Assembly (NCBI GenBank): GCA_946221065.1
Contig: CAMIIO010000002.1
Coordinates: 247,183 to 311,182, forward strand
Direction of reading: 5' to 3'
Origin: an uncultured Rothia sp.
Lineage (GTDB): Bacteria; Actinomycetota; Actinomycetes; Actinomycetales; Micrococcaceae
Length of the DNA: 64,000 nucleotides
Made by a program: the position numbers and the translations under genes. This document shows positions 52,373 to 60,172 of this stretch, piece after piece; positions within the stretch are counted from its first letter, which is position 1; every line of letters begins with the position of its first letter. Below the pieces are notes generated by a model. The model ran no database searches. It was not told the origin of the DNA and saw only the letters and a list, made by a program, of their open reading frames with translations.

Positions 52373-53707
52373 ATGCCTGAATCCACTCCTGCCGCTGACT
52401 TCGTCCAACGCCTTAAAGCTCGCTATACCGCCGGCATGAATCGTGTTCGAGAAGGCTTCATTCAGTCTCTTCAAATCGTTGTCTCCGGCATTGGAGCCTA
52501 CGCTTTTGCACAGCATATTTTGGGTCATTATGAACCCATTTTTGCCGCTACCGCAGCAATTGTGTCCTTAGGTTACGTCCGTGGAGCCACACACTCCCGC
52601 CGCATGTTAGAGGTAACCATTGGGGTAACGCTGGGCGTGTTTATTGGCGATATGTTGATGATGGCACTAGGTCGCGGACTATGGCAGGCAGGACTCGTTA
52701 TGCTTATTTCTATCCTGCTTGCACGTTTCTTAGATAACGGAATTATCTTTACCATTCAGATGGGGTTGCAGTCCTGCCTAGTCGTGCTCATGCACCCCAG
52801 CCCGGACGGCCCGTTTGCACGCAGTATAGATGCGATTGTAGGAGGAAGCTTTGCCTTCCTCCTCATGTTTATTTTTCCCAGAGACCCCCGGGTAGCACCC
52901 CGAAAAAATGCCACAGCACTTTTACACTCGTACTCAAAAGTCCTCCAGCATGCCTCACAAGCCATGCATGATTATGACTACGAGCAGGCACATCAATCTC
53001 TATTAGAAGCGCGCAAGCTTCAACCGCTCTATAACGCCGCCGAAGGAGATCTTGTTACGGCACGTGGCATGGCAAAGCTTTCTATGCTCGGCAAACGGCA
53101 CAGTTCAGAACTAGAAATTTTTGCTCAGACCCTCTCCGGTATTGACCTAGCTATCCGAAACACCCGCATGTTTAATCGACGGCTAGCTTCCACTATCCGC
53201 CACGTAGTGATTTCTCCAAGTGCCGTAGATTCAATTGCTCAGACTTTAAAGCAGCTTGCGCAAGCAGTAGATTTATTAGCCGATGCCGTGAATACCACCG
53301 ACCCAGCGATTGGGCGGAGCAAACGTGCTGAAGCTCATCATAAGCTCAAGCTCGTGGCAGAGAACCTTGACCCTGCCCTCATGGGTGTTCGCACCCTCGA
53401 AGGTGAGTCTCTGGTACTGGTGCTGCGCCCCCTCGTCGTTGATCTTTTGGAGGCCACCGGACTACAGCATGACGACGCGGTGGCGCTTCTCGTCCCGCTC
53501 GGGGAATCCATGACGGAACATGCTCCCCGCACTAGCCAAATACCGGCCATCAAGCCCGATCCCGTGCGTCGAGAAAACGCCTTTGAAGAAGCTGTAGACA
53601 CCGCGCCAACGGAGAGTCCCGAAGAAGCACCGGAAAACGACACACTCAATCCCACCGATACCCGCGCACTAAATATTGTGCTCCGCTCCCAGCAACGCGA
53701 AAAATAA
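52373..53707 (+). CDS. FUSC-family membrane protein, aromatic-acid exporter type
   Basis: A 444-residue protein with six N-terminal TM helices (SGIGAYAFAQHILG, IFAATAAIVSLGYVRGATHS, MLEVTIGVTLGVFIGDMLMM and following) and a long cytoplasmic helical domain with an acidic, disordered tail. This fits the FUSC/aromatic acid exporter superfamily. The substrate is unknown. Divergent from pstS. Confidence 0.82.
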   Translation: MPESTPAADFVQRLKARYTAGMNRVREGFIQSLQIVVSGIGAYAFAQHILGHYEPIFAATAAIVSLGYVRGATHSRRMLEVTIGVTLGVFIGDMLMMALGRGLWQAGLVMLISILLARFLDNGIIFTIQMGLQSCLVVLMHPSPDGPFARSIDAIVGGSFAFLLMFIFPRDPRVAPRKNATALLHSYSKVLQHASQAMHDYDYEQAHQSLLEARKLQPLYNAAEGDLVTARGMAKLSMLGKRHSSELEIFAQTLSGIDLAIRNTRMFNRRLASTIRHVVISPSAVDSIAQTLKQLAQAVDLLADAVNTTDPAIGRSKRAEAHHKLKLVAENLDPALMGVRTLEGESLVLVLRPLVVDLLEATGLQHDDAVALLVPLGESMTEHAPRTSQIPAIKPDPVRRENAFEEAVDTAPTESPEEAPENDTLNPTDTRALNIVLRSQQREK

Positions 53708-53716
53708 TATGGCATC

Positions 53717-53768
53717 AAGAAGCCCCGCACTTTGGCCCTTATCAGCCGGCAAGTGCGGGGTTCTTCTT
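53717..53768. terminator. Bidirectional terminator
   Basis: AAGAAGCCCCGCACTT pairs with AAGTGCGGGGTTCTTCTT. It ends the FUSC gene and the convergent lipoprotein gene. Confidence 0.9.
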
Positions 53769-53770
53769 CG

Positions 53771-54829
53771 CTATTTTTGGACGGTGTGATAGCCTTCTCG
53801 GCTCATAAACACGCCTTGACCTGTGGTGGTGTTCCAGCAGGTAAGCCCGGTTTCTTCAGACTCACACTGAAAATCGCCGTAGTAGTAGCTATTGCCGTAC
53901 TCAGCGGTAATAGAATGCACGTCCCAGTCGGGAGCATCCGATTTACTCTGCGGTTCGGTAGAGCTGTTACCGAGGTCAAAATACCATTTGGCAAACCCTA
54001 TAGCATCGCGGTCTTTTCGTTCTGCGATATATGACTTCACCCCACAGCCACCAGTTCCATCCGGATAGAAAGAGCAGCCGATATTGCCGGAGGTCACCTC
54101 AATAGAAGCCGCTTTTCCGCTTCCGGTCTGGTTGGGAAGTTCGGGGATTTCGTGGCCTTTGCCCTGGCTCTGTGTACTCTTTTTGCTGGGGGTGGGGGTC
54201 GCGTAGCCAACGACTCCCCACGGCGGAGTGAGCTCGCCTGTACGAGTAATTTTGTGGGTGTCATCATTCCAGCGATACGTGGAAAGATAGGTGTCGTCGT
54301 TAGGTCCGCGGAAGGTAACGTTCACACTATTATCGCTCACTTGCTCAATACTTTGTGGCAGGAGCAGATCATTGTGTTCGGTAGCCGATTCAACGTAGCT
54401 TCCCTGGTGGAAAAGCAACACGCGGTTAACGGTGAGGTCGGGATAATTATCATCTGTTTTTTGGGCGATGAGGGTAACTACCGAGAGGTCTTTACAGGCG
54501 TCGAAGGTGCTGGTGTCGGTAGCCGCGCGATTCCAGTTCACCTTTTTGCTGTGGGGGTAGTTTTCAAGGTCTGATATTGCCCGGTCAAGTTCAGCTTCAA
54601 GAGAGTCGGTTCCGCAGTCGCTCTCAGGGCTCACGCTGGGTGCTGCTGAGGGGGTAGCCGACGTCGGAGCGGAGCTTGTGGTGGTGGCAGAGGCAGTAGC
54701 TGGTGCCGAAGTGCTAGAGGCTGAGCTGGGCGTAGGAGCGGGAAGATGAGATTCTGGCTCGGAAGAGGAGCAAGCGCTGAGCGTGAGTGCCATAGCAACT
54801 GTAAGGAAAAGGGCAGGATGTTTTTTCAT
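53771..54829 (-). CDS. LppP/LprE-like lipoprotein
   Basis: A 352-residue lipoprotein: signal peptide with lipobox LSAC (Cys 20), a Ser/Thr/Ala/Pro-rich spacer to about residue 70, then a domain resembling LppP/LprE (WNRAATDTSTFDACKDLSVV ... DLTVNRVLLFHQGSYV). The C-terminal region has Cys pairs (IGCSFYPDGTGGCGV, FQCESEETGLTCW), likely disulfides. Function is unknown in the family. Confidence 0.8.
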   Translation of the reverse strand: MKKHPALFLTVAMALTLSACSSSEPESHLPAPTPSSASSTSAPATASATTTSSAPTSATPSAAPSVSPESDCGTDSLEAELDRAISDLENYPHSKKVNWNRAATDTSTFDACKDLSVVTLIAQKTDDNYPDLTVNRVLLFHQGSYVESATEHNDLLLPQSIEQVSDNSVNVTFRGPNDDTYLSTYRWNDDTHKITRTGELTPPWGVVGYATPTPSKKSTQSQGKGHEIPELPNQTGSGKAASIEVTSGNIGCSFYPDGTGGCGVKSYIAERKDRDAIGFAKWYFDLGNSSTEPQSKSDAPDWDVHSITAEYGNSYYYGDFQCESEETGLTCWNTTTGQGVFMSREGYHTVQK

Positions 54830-54998
54830 GGGGGATTCCTGAATTTAGATATTTGCGGTGAGAAGACGGGGGCTTCGCTGTATAGCGTATCTGTTTCATG
54901 CCAGTGGCGAGGAATTATTACGATGTCGGGATGGTCGGGGGTGTATGAGAGGCGGGAACGTCTCAGAATAGCGTGCGTTGAGCGAAAAGTACCCTAAA

Positions 54999-56426
54999 AT
55001 GTCAGTCGGCTCATCTAGCATGTTTTTCATGAGTCCTCGTAAAGCGTCACGTACTGTCAACACCTATAAATGCACCGAGTGCGGTTGGACTACTGCCAAG
55101 TGGGTTGGCAGGTGTGGCCAGTGCCAGCAGTGGGGCACTGTTGAAGAGATCGGCGGGGCTGTGGTGGGTAGAACTACCGCCGCTTCTGCGGTGCAAAAAC
55201 CGGCTCAGCCTATTGCGCAGGTTGATTCCACGGTGGCACAGTACATGGGCACGGGCAACCCGGAGTTTGACCGTGTGTTAGGTGGCGGTTTGGTGCCCGG
55301 TGCCGTCATTCTTATGGCAGGCGAACCAGGCGTGGGCAAGTCCACGCTGTTGCTCGACGTAGCCGCAACCTTTGCGCGGAATCCCAACGGGCGCGGGGAA
55401 CGAGATGTGCTGTATGTGACGGGTGAGGAGTCGGCGGCTCAGGTGAAGCTTCGGGCGGATCGGATTGGGGCGGTGGCTAATACGCTCTATCTCACTTCGG
55501 AGACGGATCTGGGTGCGGCTCTTGCTCACATTGAACAGGTGGACCCTTCGCTACTCATTGTGGACTCGGTGCAGACTCTCGCGTCCACTGAGGTGGAAGG
55601 CAGCGCCGGTGGCGTCACTCAGGTACGAGAGGTTGCGGCGTCCATTATTGCTGCCGCCAAACACCGCAATATGTGTACGCTACTGGTGGGGCACGTTACC
55701 AAGGAAGGCACTATTGCCGGGCCTCGCCTGCTCGAACACCTTGTGGATGTTGTTTGCCAGTTTGAGGGCGACAAACACTCGGCAATCCGAATGCTTCGCG
55801 CCATCAAAAACCGTTTTGGTCCCACCGATGAGGTTGGCTGCTTTGACATGCATGAGGACGGCATCGCGCCCGTCACCGACCGCTCCGGGCTTTTTGTCTC
55901 TCGCACTCCGCACCCGGTTGCAGGCACCTGCGTAACAGTAACGATGGAAGGACGACGCCCACTGCTTGCCGAGATTCAGGCGCTCCTGGACCAATCAGCC
56001 ACCCCACAACCACGCCGAGCCACCTCCGGGCTAGATAATGCGCGTATCTCTATGCTCCTTGCCGTTCTACAAAAACGTGCCGGGTTCAATGTGGGAAAAC
56101 TTGACTGCTACATCTCCACCGTAGGCGGAGCAAAAATTTCCGAGCCTTCCGCGGACCTTGCCGCTGTGATGGCTCTTGCCTCAGCGGCGCAGGATAAACC
56201 CCTGCCACGCAAGCTCGCCGTCTTTGGTGAAGTTGGTCTTGCCGGGGAAGTTCGCGCAGTGCCGGGAATCCGCCAGCGTATTGCGGAGGTGGGCAGGCTC
56301 GGCTTCACCCACGTCATCGTACCGGCTTCCCCGGGCGGTGTAGGGGAAGTCCCACCCGGAGTTTCCGTCCGAGAAGTCGCTTCCCTGCCGGAGGCACTCG
56401 CGCTATTATTCCCTCAGGGAAAATAG
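54999..56426 (+). CDS. radA: DNA repair protein RadA
   Basis: A recombination-branch-migration ATPase of about 475 residues. An N-terminal zinc finger (KCTECGWTTAKW ... RCGQCQQWG), Walker A GEPGVGKST, the RadA-specific KNRFGPTDEVG, and a C-terminal Lon-protease-like domain (GEVGLAGEVRAVPGIRQRI) are present. Start is uncertain: ATG 54999, 55020 or 55029, none with a good Shine-Dalgarno. It precedes disA on the same strand. Confidence 0.93.
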   Translation: MSVGSSSMFFMSPRKASRTVNTYKCTECGWTTAKWVGRCGQCQQWGTVEEIGGAVVGRTTAASAVQKPAQPIAQVDSTVAQYMGTGNPEFDRVLGGGLVPGAVILMAGEPGVGKSTLLLDVAATFARNPNGRGERDVLYVTGEESAAQVKLRADRIGAVANTLYLTSETDLGAALAHIEQVDPSLLIVDSVQTLASTEVEGSAGGVTQVREVAASIIAAAKHRNMCTLLVGHVTKEGTIAGPRLLEHLVDVVCQFEGDKHSAIRMLRAIKNRFGPTDEVGCFDMHEDGIAPVTDRSGLFVSRTPHPVAGTCVTVTMEGRRPLLAEIQALLDQSATPQPRRATSGLDNARISMLLAVLQKRAGFNVGKLDCYISTVGGAKISEPSADLAAVMALASAAQDKPLPRKLAVFGEVGLAGEVRAVPGIRQRIAEVGRLGFTHVIVPASPGGVGEVPPGVSVREVASLPEALALLFPQGK

Positions 56427-56490
56427 TTTCGCCCCTTCCGTAGCTGCCGAAAAATATCAGACCGCCGCAACCGTAGATTAGACTAGACAA

Positions 56491-57564
56491 GTGCAGACTG
56501 TGTATAACGAATCCATCCTTGAAACCATCGCTCGGATCGCTCCCGGAACCGAACTGCGCGAAGGGCTCGAACGTATTCTCCGTGGTAGAACCGGGGCTCT
56601 GATTGTGCTCGGGAGTGATAAAACCGTTCAGTCTATCTCCTCCGGTGGATTCAACATTGATATTGAATTTACTGCCACGCGCATCCGTGAACTTGCCAAA
56701 ATGGACGGCGCCATTATTTGCGACCGCGAAGCAACCACACTACTCAACGCCGGCGTGCAGCTCCTGCCGGATCCCACCATTGAAACTCAAGAATCCGGCA
56801 CCCGCCACCGCACCGCAGAACGAGTAGCCGTTCAAACAGGGTTTCCCGTTATTTCTGTTAGCTCATCAATGTCTCTGATTTCTGTGTATGTGGATGGTAT
56901 CCGTTACACCGTGGAAGACTCGCAAACCATCATGAGCCGCGCCAATCAGGCCATTCAAACCCTTGAGTCATACACCAACCGGTTAGAACAGGTCCTTAGC
57001 TCCCTCTCTGCCCTAGAAATTGAGGCGAACGTTACCGTGCGCGACGTCGCCGCTACTCTACAGCGGATGGAGATGGTTCGTCGGATTTCTACCGAGGCAG
57101 GCTTTTACCTGGTGGAGCTAGGAAGTAATGGCAGGCTCATCGCTTTACAGCTCGAAGAACTCAACCGACCAGAAATGCCCAGCTCCGACGTCATCCTGCG
57201 AGATTATTTACCGGAGGACGCAAACGGTAATAAGTCTCTACGGGCGGCTCAGAAAAAACTTCAGCAACTTGATGATAAAGAAATCGTTGATCTTGCCCGT
57301 ATTGCTAGAACTGTGGGGTTAGATGCCACAGATCTCGATTCTCTTCTCTACCCTCGCGGCTACCGTCTACTTTCCGGAATAAAAACTATGCCAGGTGCCG
57401 TTGTTGATCGCCTGGTTGAACAATTCGATGGTTTGCAGGGACTCATGGCAGCTAATCTTAAGGATCTTCGCGCCGTGGACGGCATTGGGGGGCAGCGGGC
57501 TCGGATTATCCGTGAATCGCTCTCTCGGATGGCAGAGTCTTCATTGCTAGAGCAGTTTATGTAG
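56491..57564 (+). CDS. disA: DNA integrity scanning diadenylate cyclase
   Basis: A 357-residue enzyme making c-di-AMP from two ATP and sensing branched DNA. The DAC domain shows LAKMDGAIICDREA (DGA motif) and GTRHRTAERV (RHR motif); the C-terminal helix-hairpin-helix is LRAVDGIGGQRARIIRE. GTG start at 56491. It follows radA by 64 bp; RadA is known to modulate DisA in Bacillus. Confidence 0.94.
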   Translation: MQTVYNESILETIARIAPGTELREGLERILRGRTGALIVLGSDKTVQSISSGGFNIDIEFTATRIRELAKMDGAIICDREATTLLNAGVQLLPDPTIETQESGTRHRTAERVAVQTGFPVISVSSSMSLISVYVDGIRYTVEDSQTIMSRANQAIQTLESYTNRLEQVLSSLSALEIEANVTVRDVAATLQRMEMVRRISTEAGFYLVELGSNGRLIALQLEELNRPEMPSSDVILRDYLPEDANGNKSLRAAQKKLQQLDDKEIVDLARIARTVGLDATDLDSLLYPRGYRLLSGIKTMPGAVVDRLVEQFDGLQGLMAANLKDLRAVDGIGGQRARIIRESLSRMAESSLLEQFM

Positions 57565-57577
57565 CCTCACACTATGC

Positions 57578-57633
57578 TGAGGTGTCAAAAATGGGTGAAA
57601 ATCGTGCGATTTTCACCCATTTTTGACACCTCA
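57578..57633. terminator. Long palindrome between convergent genes (GAGGTGTCAA family)
   Basis: A nearly perfect 56-bp palindrome with outer arms TGAGGTGTCAAAAA/TTTTTGACACCTCA. It is similar at its outer arms to 60104-60165. It ends disA and the convergent gene at 57645. Confidence 0.75.
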
Positions 57634-57644
57634 ACGAGGAAAGA

Positions 57645-58460
57645 TTAACCGGTCACTATAATACGGACGGGCTCCGAAGTCACGCCGTTTACCGTAGCTG
57701 TTGCCCAGTAGTAGCCCGGCTGAATGGCGCGGGTCTTACCGCAACCTAGAGAGTTCAGCTCACGACCCCAAGTAATCATCTTGGTATCTGATTGTCCAGC
57801 GGCAAGTTCTTGTTCAGGAGTCTGTTCCTTATTGCACATAGCGTAGTTATATACCTGCGCGGGGCCCGAGGTAATGTTCACATCTATCTGCGGAGCCTCC
57901 CCACCCACAGCACACGGGGTACCAGCGGTGTTGGTATAGGTAACTGCCAGTGCAGGGTTCTCCCCCGCAGCATAAGTCTTTTTATCCGTGGAAACAGCCA
58001 CCGTCATCTCCCCTGCGGTACAGGCGTTCACCACGGGAGCTTCGGTAGGAGTAGGTTCAGCCGCAGGAGTTTCTACAGCAGCGGCGCTAGTAGGAGCAGC
58101 AGACTCTGTAGCGGCATCGGATTCCGCAGCAGCTTCTTCAGAAGGAGTCGCGGAAGCAGTGACTGAAGCCTCTGCCGTAGAGGTAGCTGAGGCGCTGGCA
58201 GAGCTACTAGGGGAAGCAGACTTACTTGCGCGGTCAGTAAAATCGCTAAAAGGCTCCGCTGAGGTGGAGGTCGAAGCGGTGTCGCCGGCGTTCTGGTCTT
58301 TATCTTTATTATTTCCGCTCAGGGCACTGAAGAGGGAAACGATGCCCCAGATGAGTAGGAGAATAACAAGTAGGAGAGCTACCAACGCAATGAGTCGGCG
58401 GCGGCGATAGACCTCGGGGGTGGGTTCGTCGCCTTGGGGATCTTCGTATCTTTCAGACAT
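57645..58460 (-). CDS. Membrane-anchored protein with Ser/Ala-rich linker
   Basis: A 271-residue protein: a cytoplasmic start, TM helix (LIALVALLLVILLLIWGIVS), a roughly 100-residue Ser/Ala/Thr/Glu/Pro linker, then an extracellular beta-type domain (TVAVSTDKKTYAAGENPALA) with three or four Cys likely disulfide-bonded (CTAGEM, TPCAVG, MCNKEQ, GCGKTR). The domain resembles those of actinobacterial cell-envelope proteins of unknown function. Confidence 0.75.
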   Translation of the reverse strand: MSERYEDPQGDEPTPEVYRRRRLIALVALLLVILLLIWGIVSLFSALSGNNKDKDQNAGDTASTSTSAEPFSDFTDRASKSASPSSSASASATSTAEASVTASATPSEEAAAESDAATESAAPTSAAAVETPAAEPTPTEAPVVNACTAGEMTVAVSTDKKTYAAGENPALAVTYTNTAGTPCAVGGEAPQIDVNITSGPAQVYNYAMCNKEQTPEQELAAGQSDTKMITWGRELNSLGCGKTRAIQPGYYWATATVNGVTSEPVRIIVTG

Positions 58461-58520
58461 GAGTATAGATTACCTGTTTTTACTAGTCGTTCGATAATTA
58501 TTTAGGGGTATTTACACCAT

Positions 58521-59510
58521 GTGAACTATGGTATGGGAGTGACTTCTCGTACTTCTATTCAAACACTTCCTTCCTTCAACACCGAACACATTGTATTCCT
58601 GCACCAGAATATAATTGATTGGTTTACTAAAAATGCCCGCGACCTGCCCTGGCGTTCCCCCGATTGCTCTGCCTGGGGTGTGATGGTGAGTGAATTTATG
58701 CTCCAACAAACCCCCGTGGTGCGCGTTCTCCCCCGGTGGGAAGAATGGATGCTTCGCTGGCCCACACCGACAGACTTAGCCACGGCAAACACTGGAGACG
58801 TCCTGCGTGCGTGGGGCAAGCTCGGTTATCCACGAAGAGCCCTCCGGCTGCATTCGGCGGCACAGGCTATTGTGGATCGGCACGACGGCGATGTGCCCAG
58901 CAACTACGATCAATTGCTGGCACTTCCCGGAGTAGGCTCCTACACCGCCGCAGCTATCACCGTTTTTGCGTTTAAAAAGCGTGCCACGGTGATTGACACC
59001 AATATCCGCCGAGTCCACGCCCGCGCTGTAGCCGGTAAGGCACTACCGGCTAAGAGTCTCACCGCCGCCGAAACCAGGCTCGCTGAAGCCCTCATGCCCA
59101 AAGACCTGCACCAGTCGGTACTGTGGAACGCCGCCGCCATGGAACTCGGGGCACTCATCTGCACCGCCCGCTCACCTCGTTGCGAGGAATGCCCGGTTTA
59201 TAGTCGCTGCGCCTGGGTTGCCGCCGGAAAGCCGGAAGCAGAATACACGCCACGCGGTCAAGCCTGGGCTGGAACAGACCGCCAGCTACGCGGAGCCATG
59301 ATGGGGGTACTCCGCGCCGCTTTAGAGCCGGTACAGCGGGAAGCTCTGCTATCCGCCGGGAACGCGGATCTGCACTACCCCACAGAACTTATCGACGCCG
59401 TCGAAAAACTGCGTAAGCTCAATCCACCTCAGGAGCAGATTGACCGCTGCTATGCGGGGTTACTAGCCGATGGGCTAGCAGAGGAAGCAAACGGTAAAGT
59501 GTGGCTCTAA
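58521..59510 (+). CDS. mutY: A/G-specific adenine glycosylase
   Basis: Removes adenine mispaired with 8-oxoguanine. The HhH-GPD core has SEFMLQQTPVVRV (catalytic Glu), LPGVGSYTAAAI, IDTNIRRVHAR (catalytic Asp) and the 4Fe-4S ligands CTARSPRCEECPVYSRC. Length 325-329 residues, with only a short C-terminal region in place of the MutT-like domain. Start GTG 58521 or ATG 58533. Confidence 0.93.
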   Translation: MNYGMGVTSRTSIQTLPSFNTEHIVFLHQNIIDWFTKNARDLPWRSPDCSAWGVMVSEFMLQQTPVVRVLPRWEEWMLRWPTPTDLATANTGDVLRAWGKLGYPRRALRLHSAAQAIVDRHDGDVPSNYDQLLALPGVGSYTAAAITVFAFKKRATVIDTNIRRVHARAVAGKALPAKSLTAAETRLAEALMPKDLHQSVLWNAAAMELGALICTARSPRCEECPVYSRCAWVAAGKPEAEYTPRGQAWAGTDRQLRGAMMGVLRAALEPVQREALLSAGNADLHYPTELIDAVEKLRKLNPPQEQIDRCYAGLLADGLAEEANGKVWL

Positions 59511-59549
59511 GCCGAGCGCTGCTCCCCTGCGCTCTAATACCGGAGGGAG

Positions 59550-60086
59550 CTAAAGATTCAAGATCATGCGCGTATTTCCCAGCGTATTGGGCTTCACACG
59601 AGCCAGGTCCAAGAACTCGGCAATACCCTCATCCGGTGAACGCAGCAGCTCGGCGTAGACTTCTGGATCGAGCTGGGTTTGGTTCGCCATTTGTTCAAAG
59701 CCTAGCCGTTCAAAGAACTCCACCTCGAACGTCAGGCAAAAGACCTGTTTTACGCCGAGCCGCCGTGCCCTCTCTACCAGCTCCTGTACAAGAGTCCGCC
59801 CAACCCCGTGACCGCGTGCTTGCTCCGCCGTCGCCAGAGTACGAATTTCGGCGATGTCCCGCCACATGACGTGGAGCGCTCCGGCACCCAAAGTTTTGGG
59901 TTGAGCACCGGCGGTATCTTCCGCTATGAGAAATTCTTGAATGGACTCGTAATAGGTCACTCGTTCTTTTGCCAGCAAGACACGCTGTTCGGCAAGCGGA
60001 GCGACGAGTGCCTCAATGGCGGGGACGTCATGGACGGTGGCGGGGCGAAGGGAAATCTGTGGGGGCTCAACAGTGCTCATACTCAA
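59550..60086 (-). CDS. ArgA-like amino-acid N-acetyltransferase (GNAT)
   Basis: A 178-residue GNAT protein matching the short actinobacterial glutamate N-acetyltransferases (as M. tuberculosis ArgA): ISLRPATVHDVPAIEALVAP, EIRTLATAEQARGHGVGRTL, and FERLGFEQ. It would make N-acetylglutamate for arginine synthesis; no arginine genes are adjacent, so the assignment rests on sequence alone. Confidence 0.75.
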   Translation of the reverse strand: MSMSTVEPPQISLRPATVHDVPAIEALVAPLAEQRVLLAKERVTYYESIQEFLIAEDTAGAQPKTLGAGALHVMWRDIAEIRTLATAEQARGHGVGRTLVQELVERARRLGVKQVFCLTFEVEFFERLGFEQMANQTQLDPEVYAELLRSPDEGIAEFLDLARVKPNTLGNTRMILNL

Positions 60087-60103
60087 ACCCTACATTTTAA
60101 ATA

Positions 60104-60165
60104 CGCTGAGGTGTCAATAAGGACTGAAAACTTCTCGATTTTCAGCCCCTATTGACACCTCAGCG
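60104..60165. terminator. Palindrome after clpC (GAGGTGTCAA family)
   Basis: CGCTGAGGTGTCAATA pairs with TATTGACACCTCAGCG (one bulge), with inner CTGAAAA/TTTTCAG pairing. It shares its outer arms with 57578-57633 and lies 7 bp beyond the clpC stop. Confidence 0.75.
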
Positions 60166-60172
60166 CAAGGGT

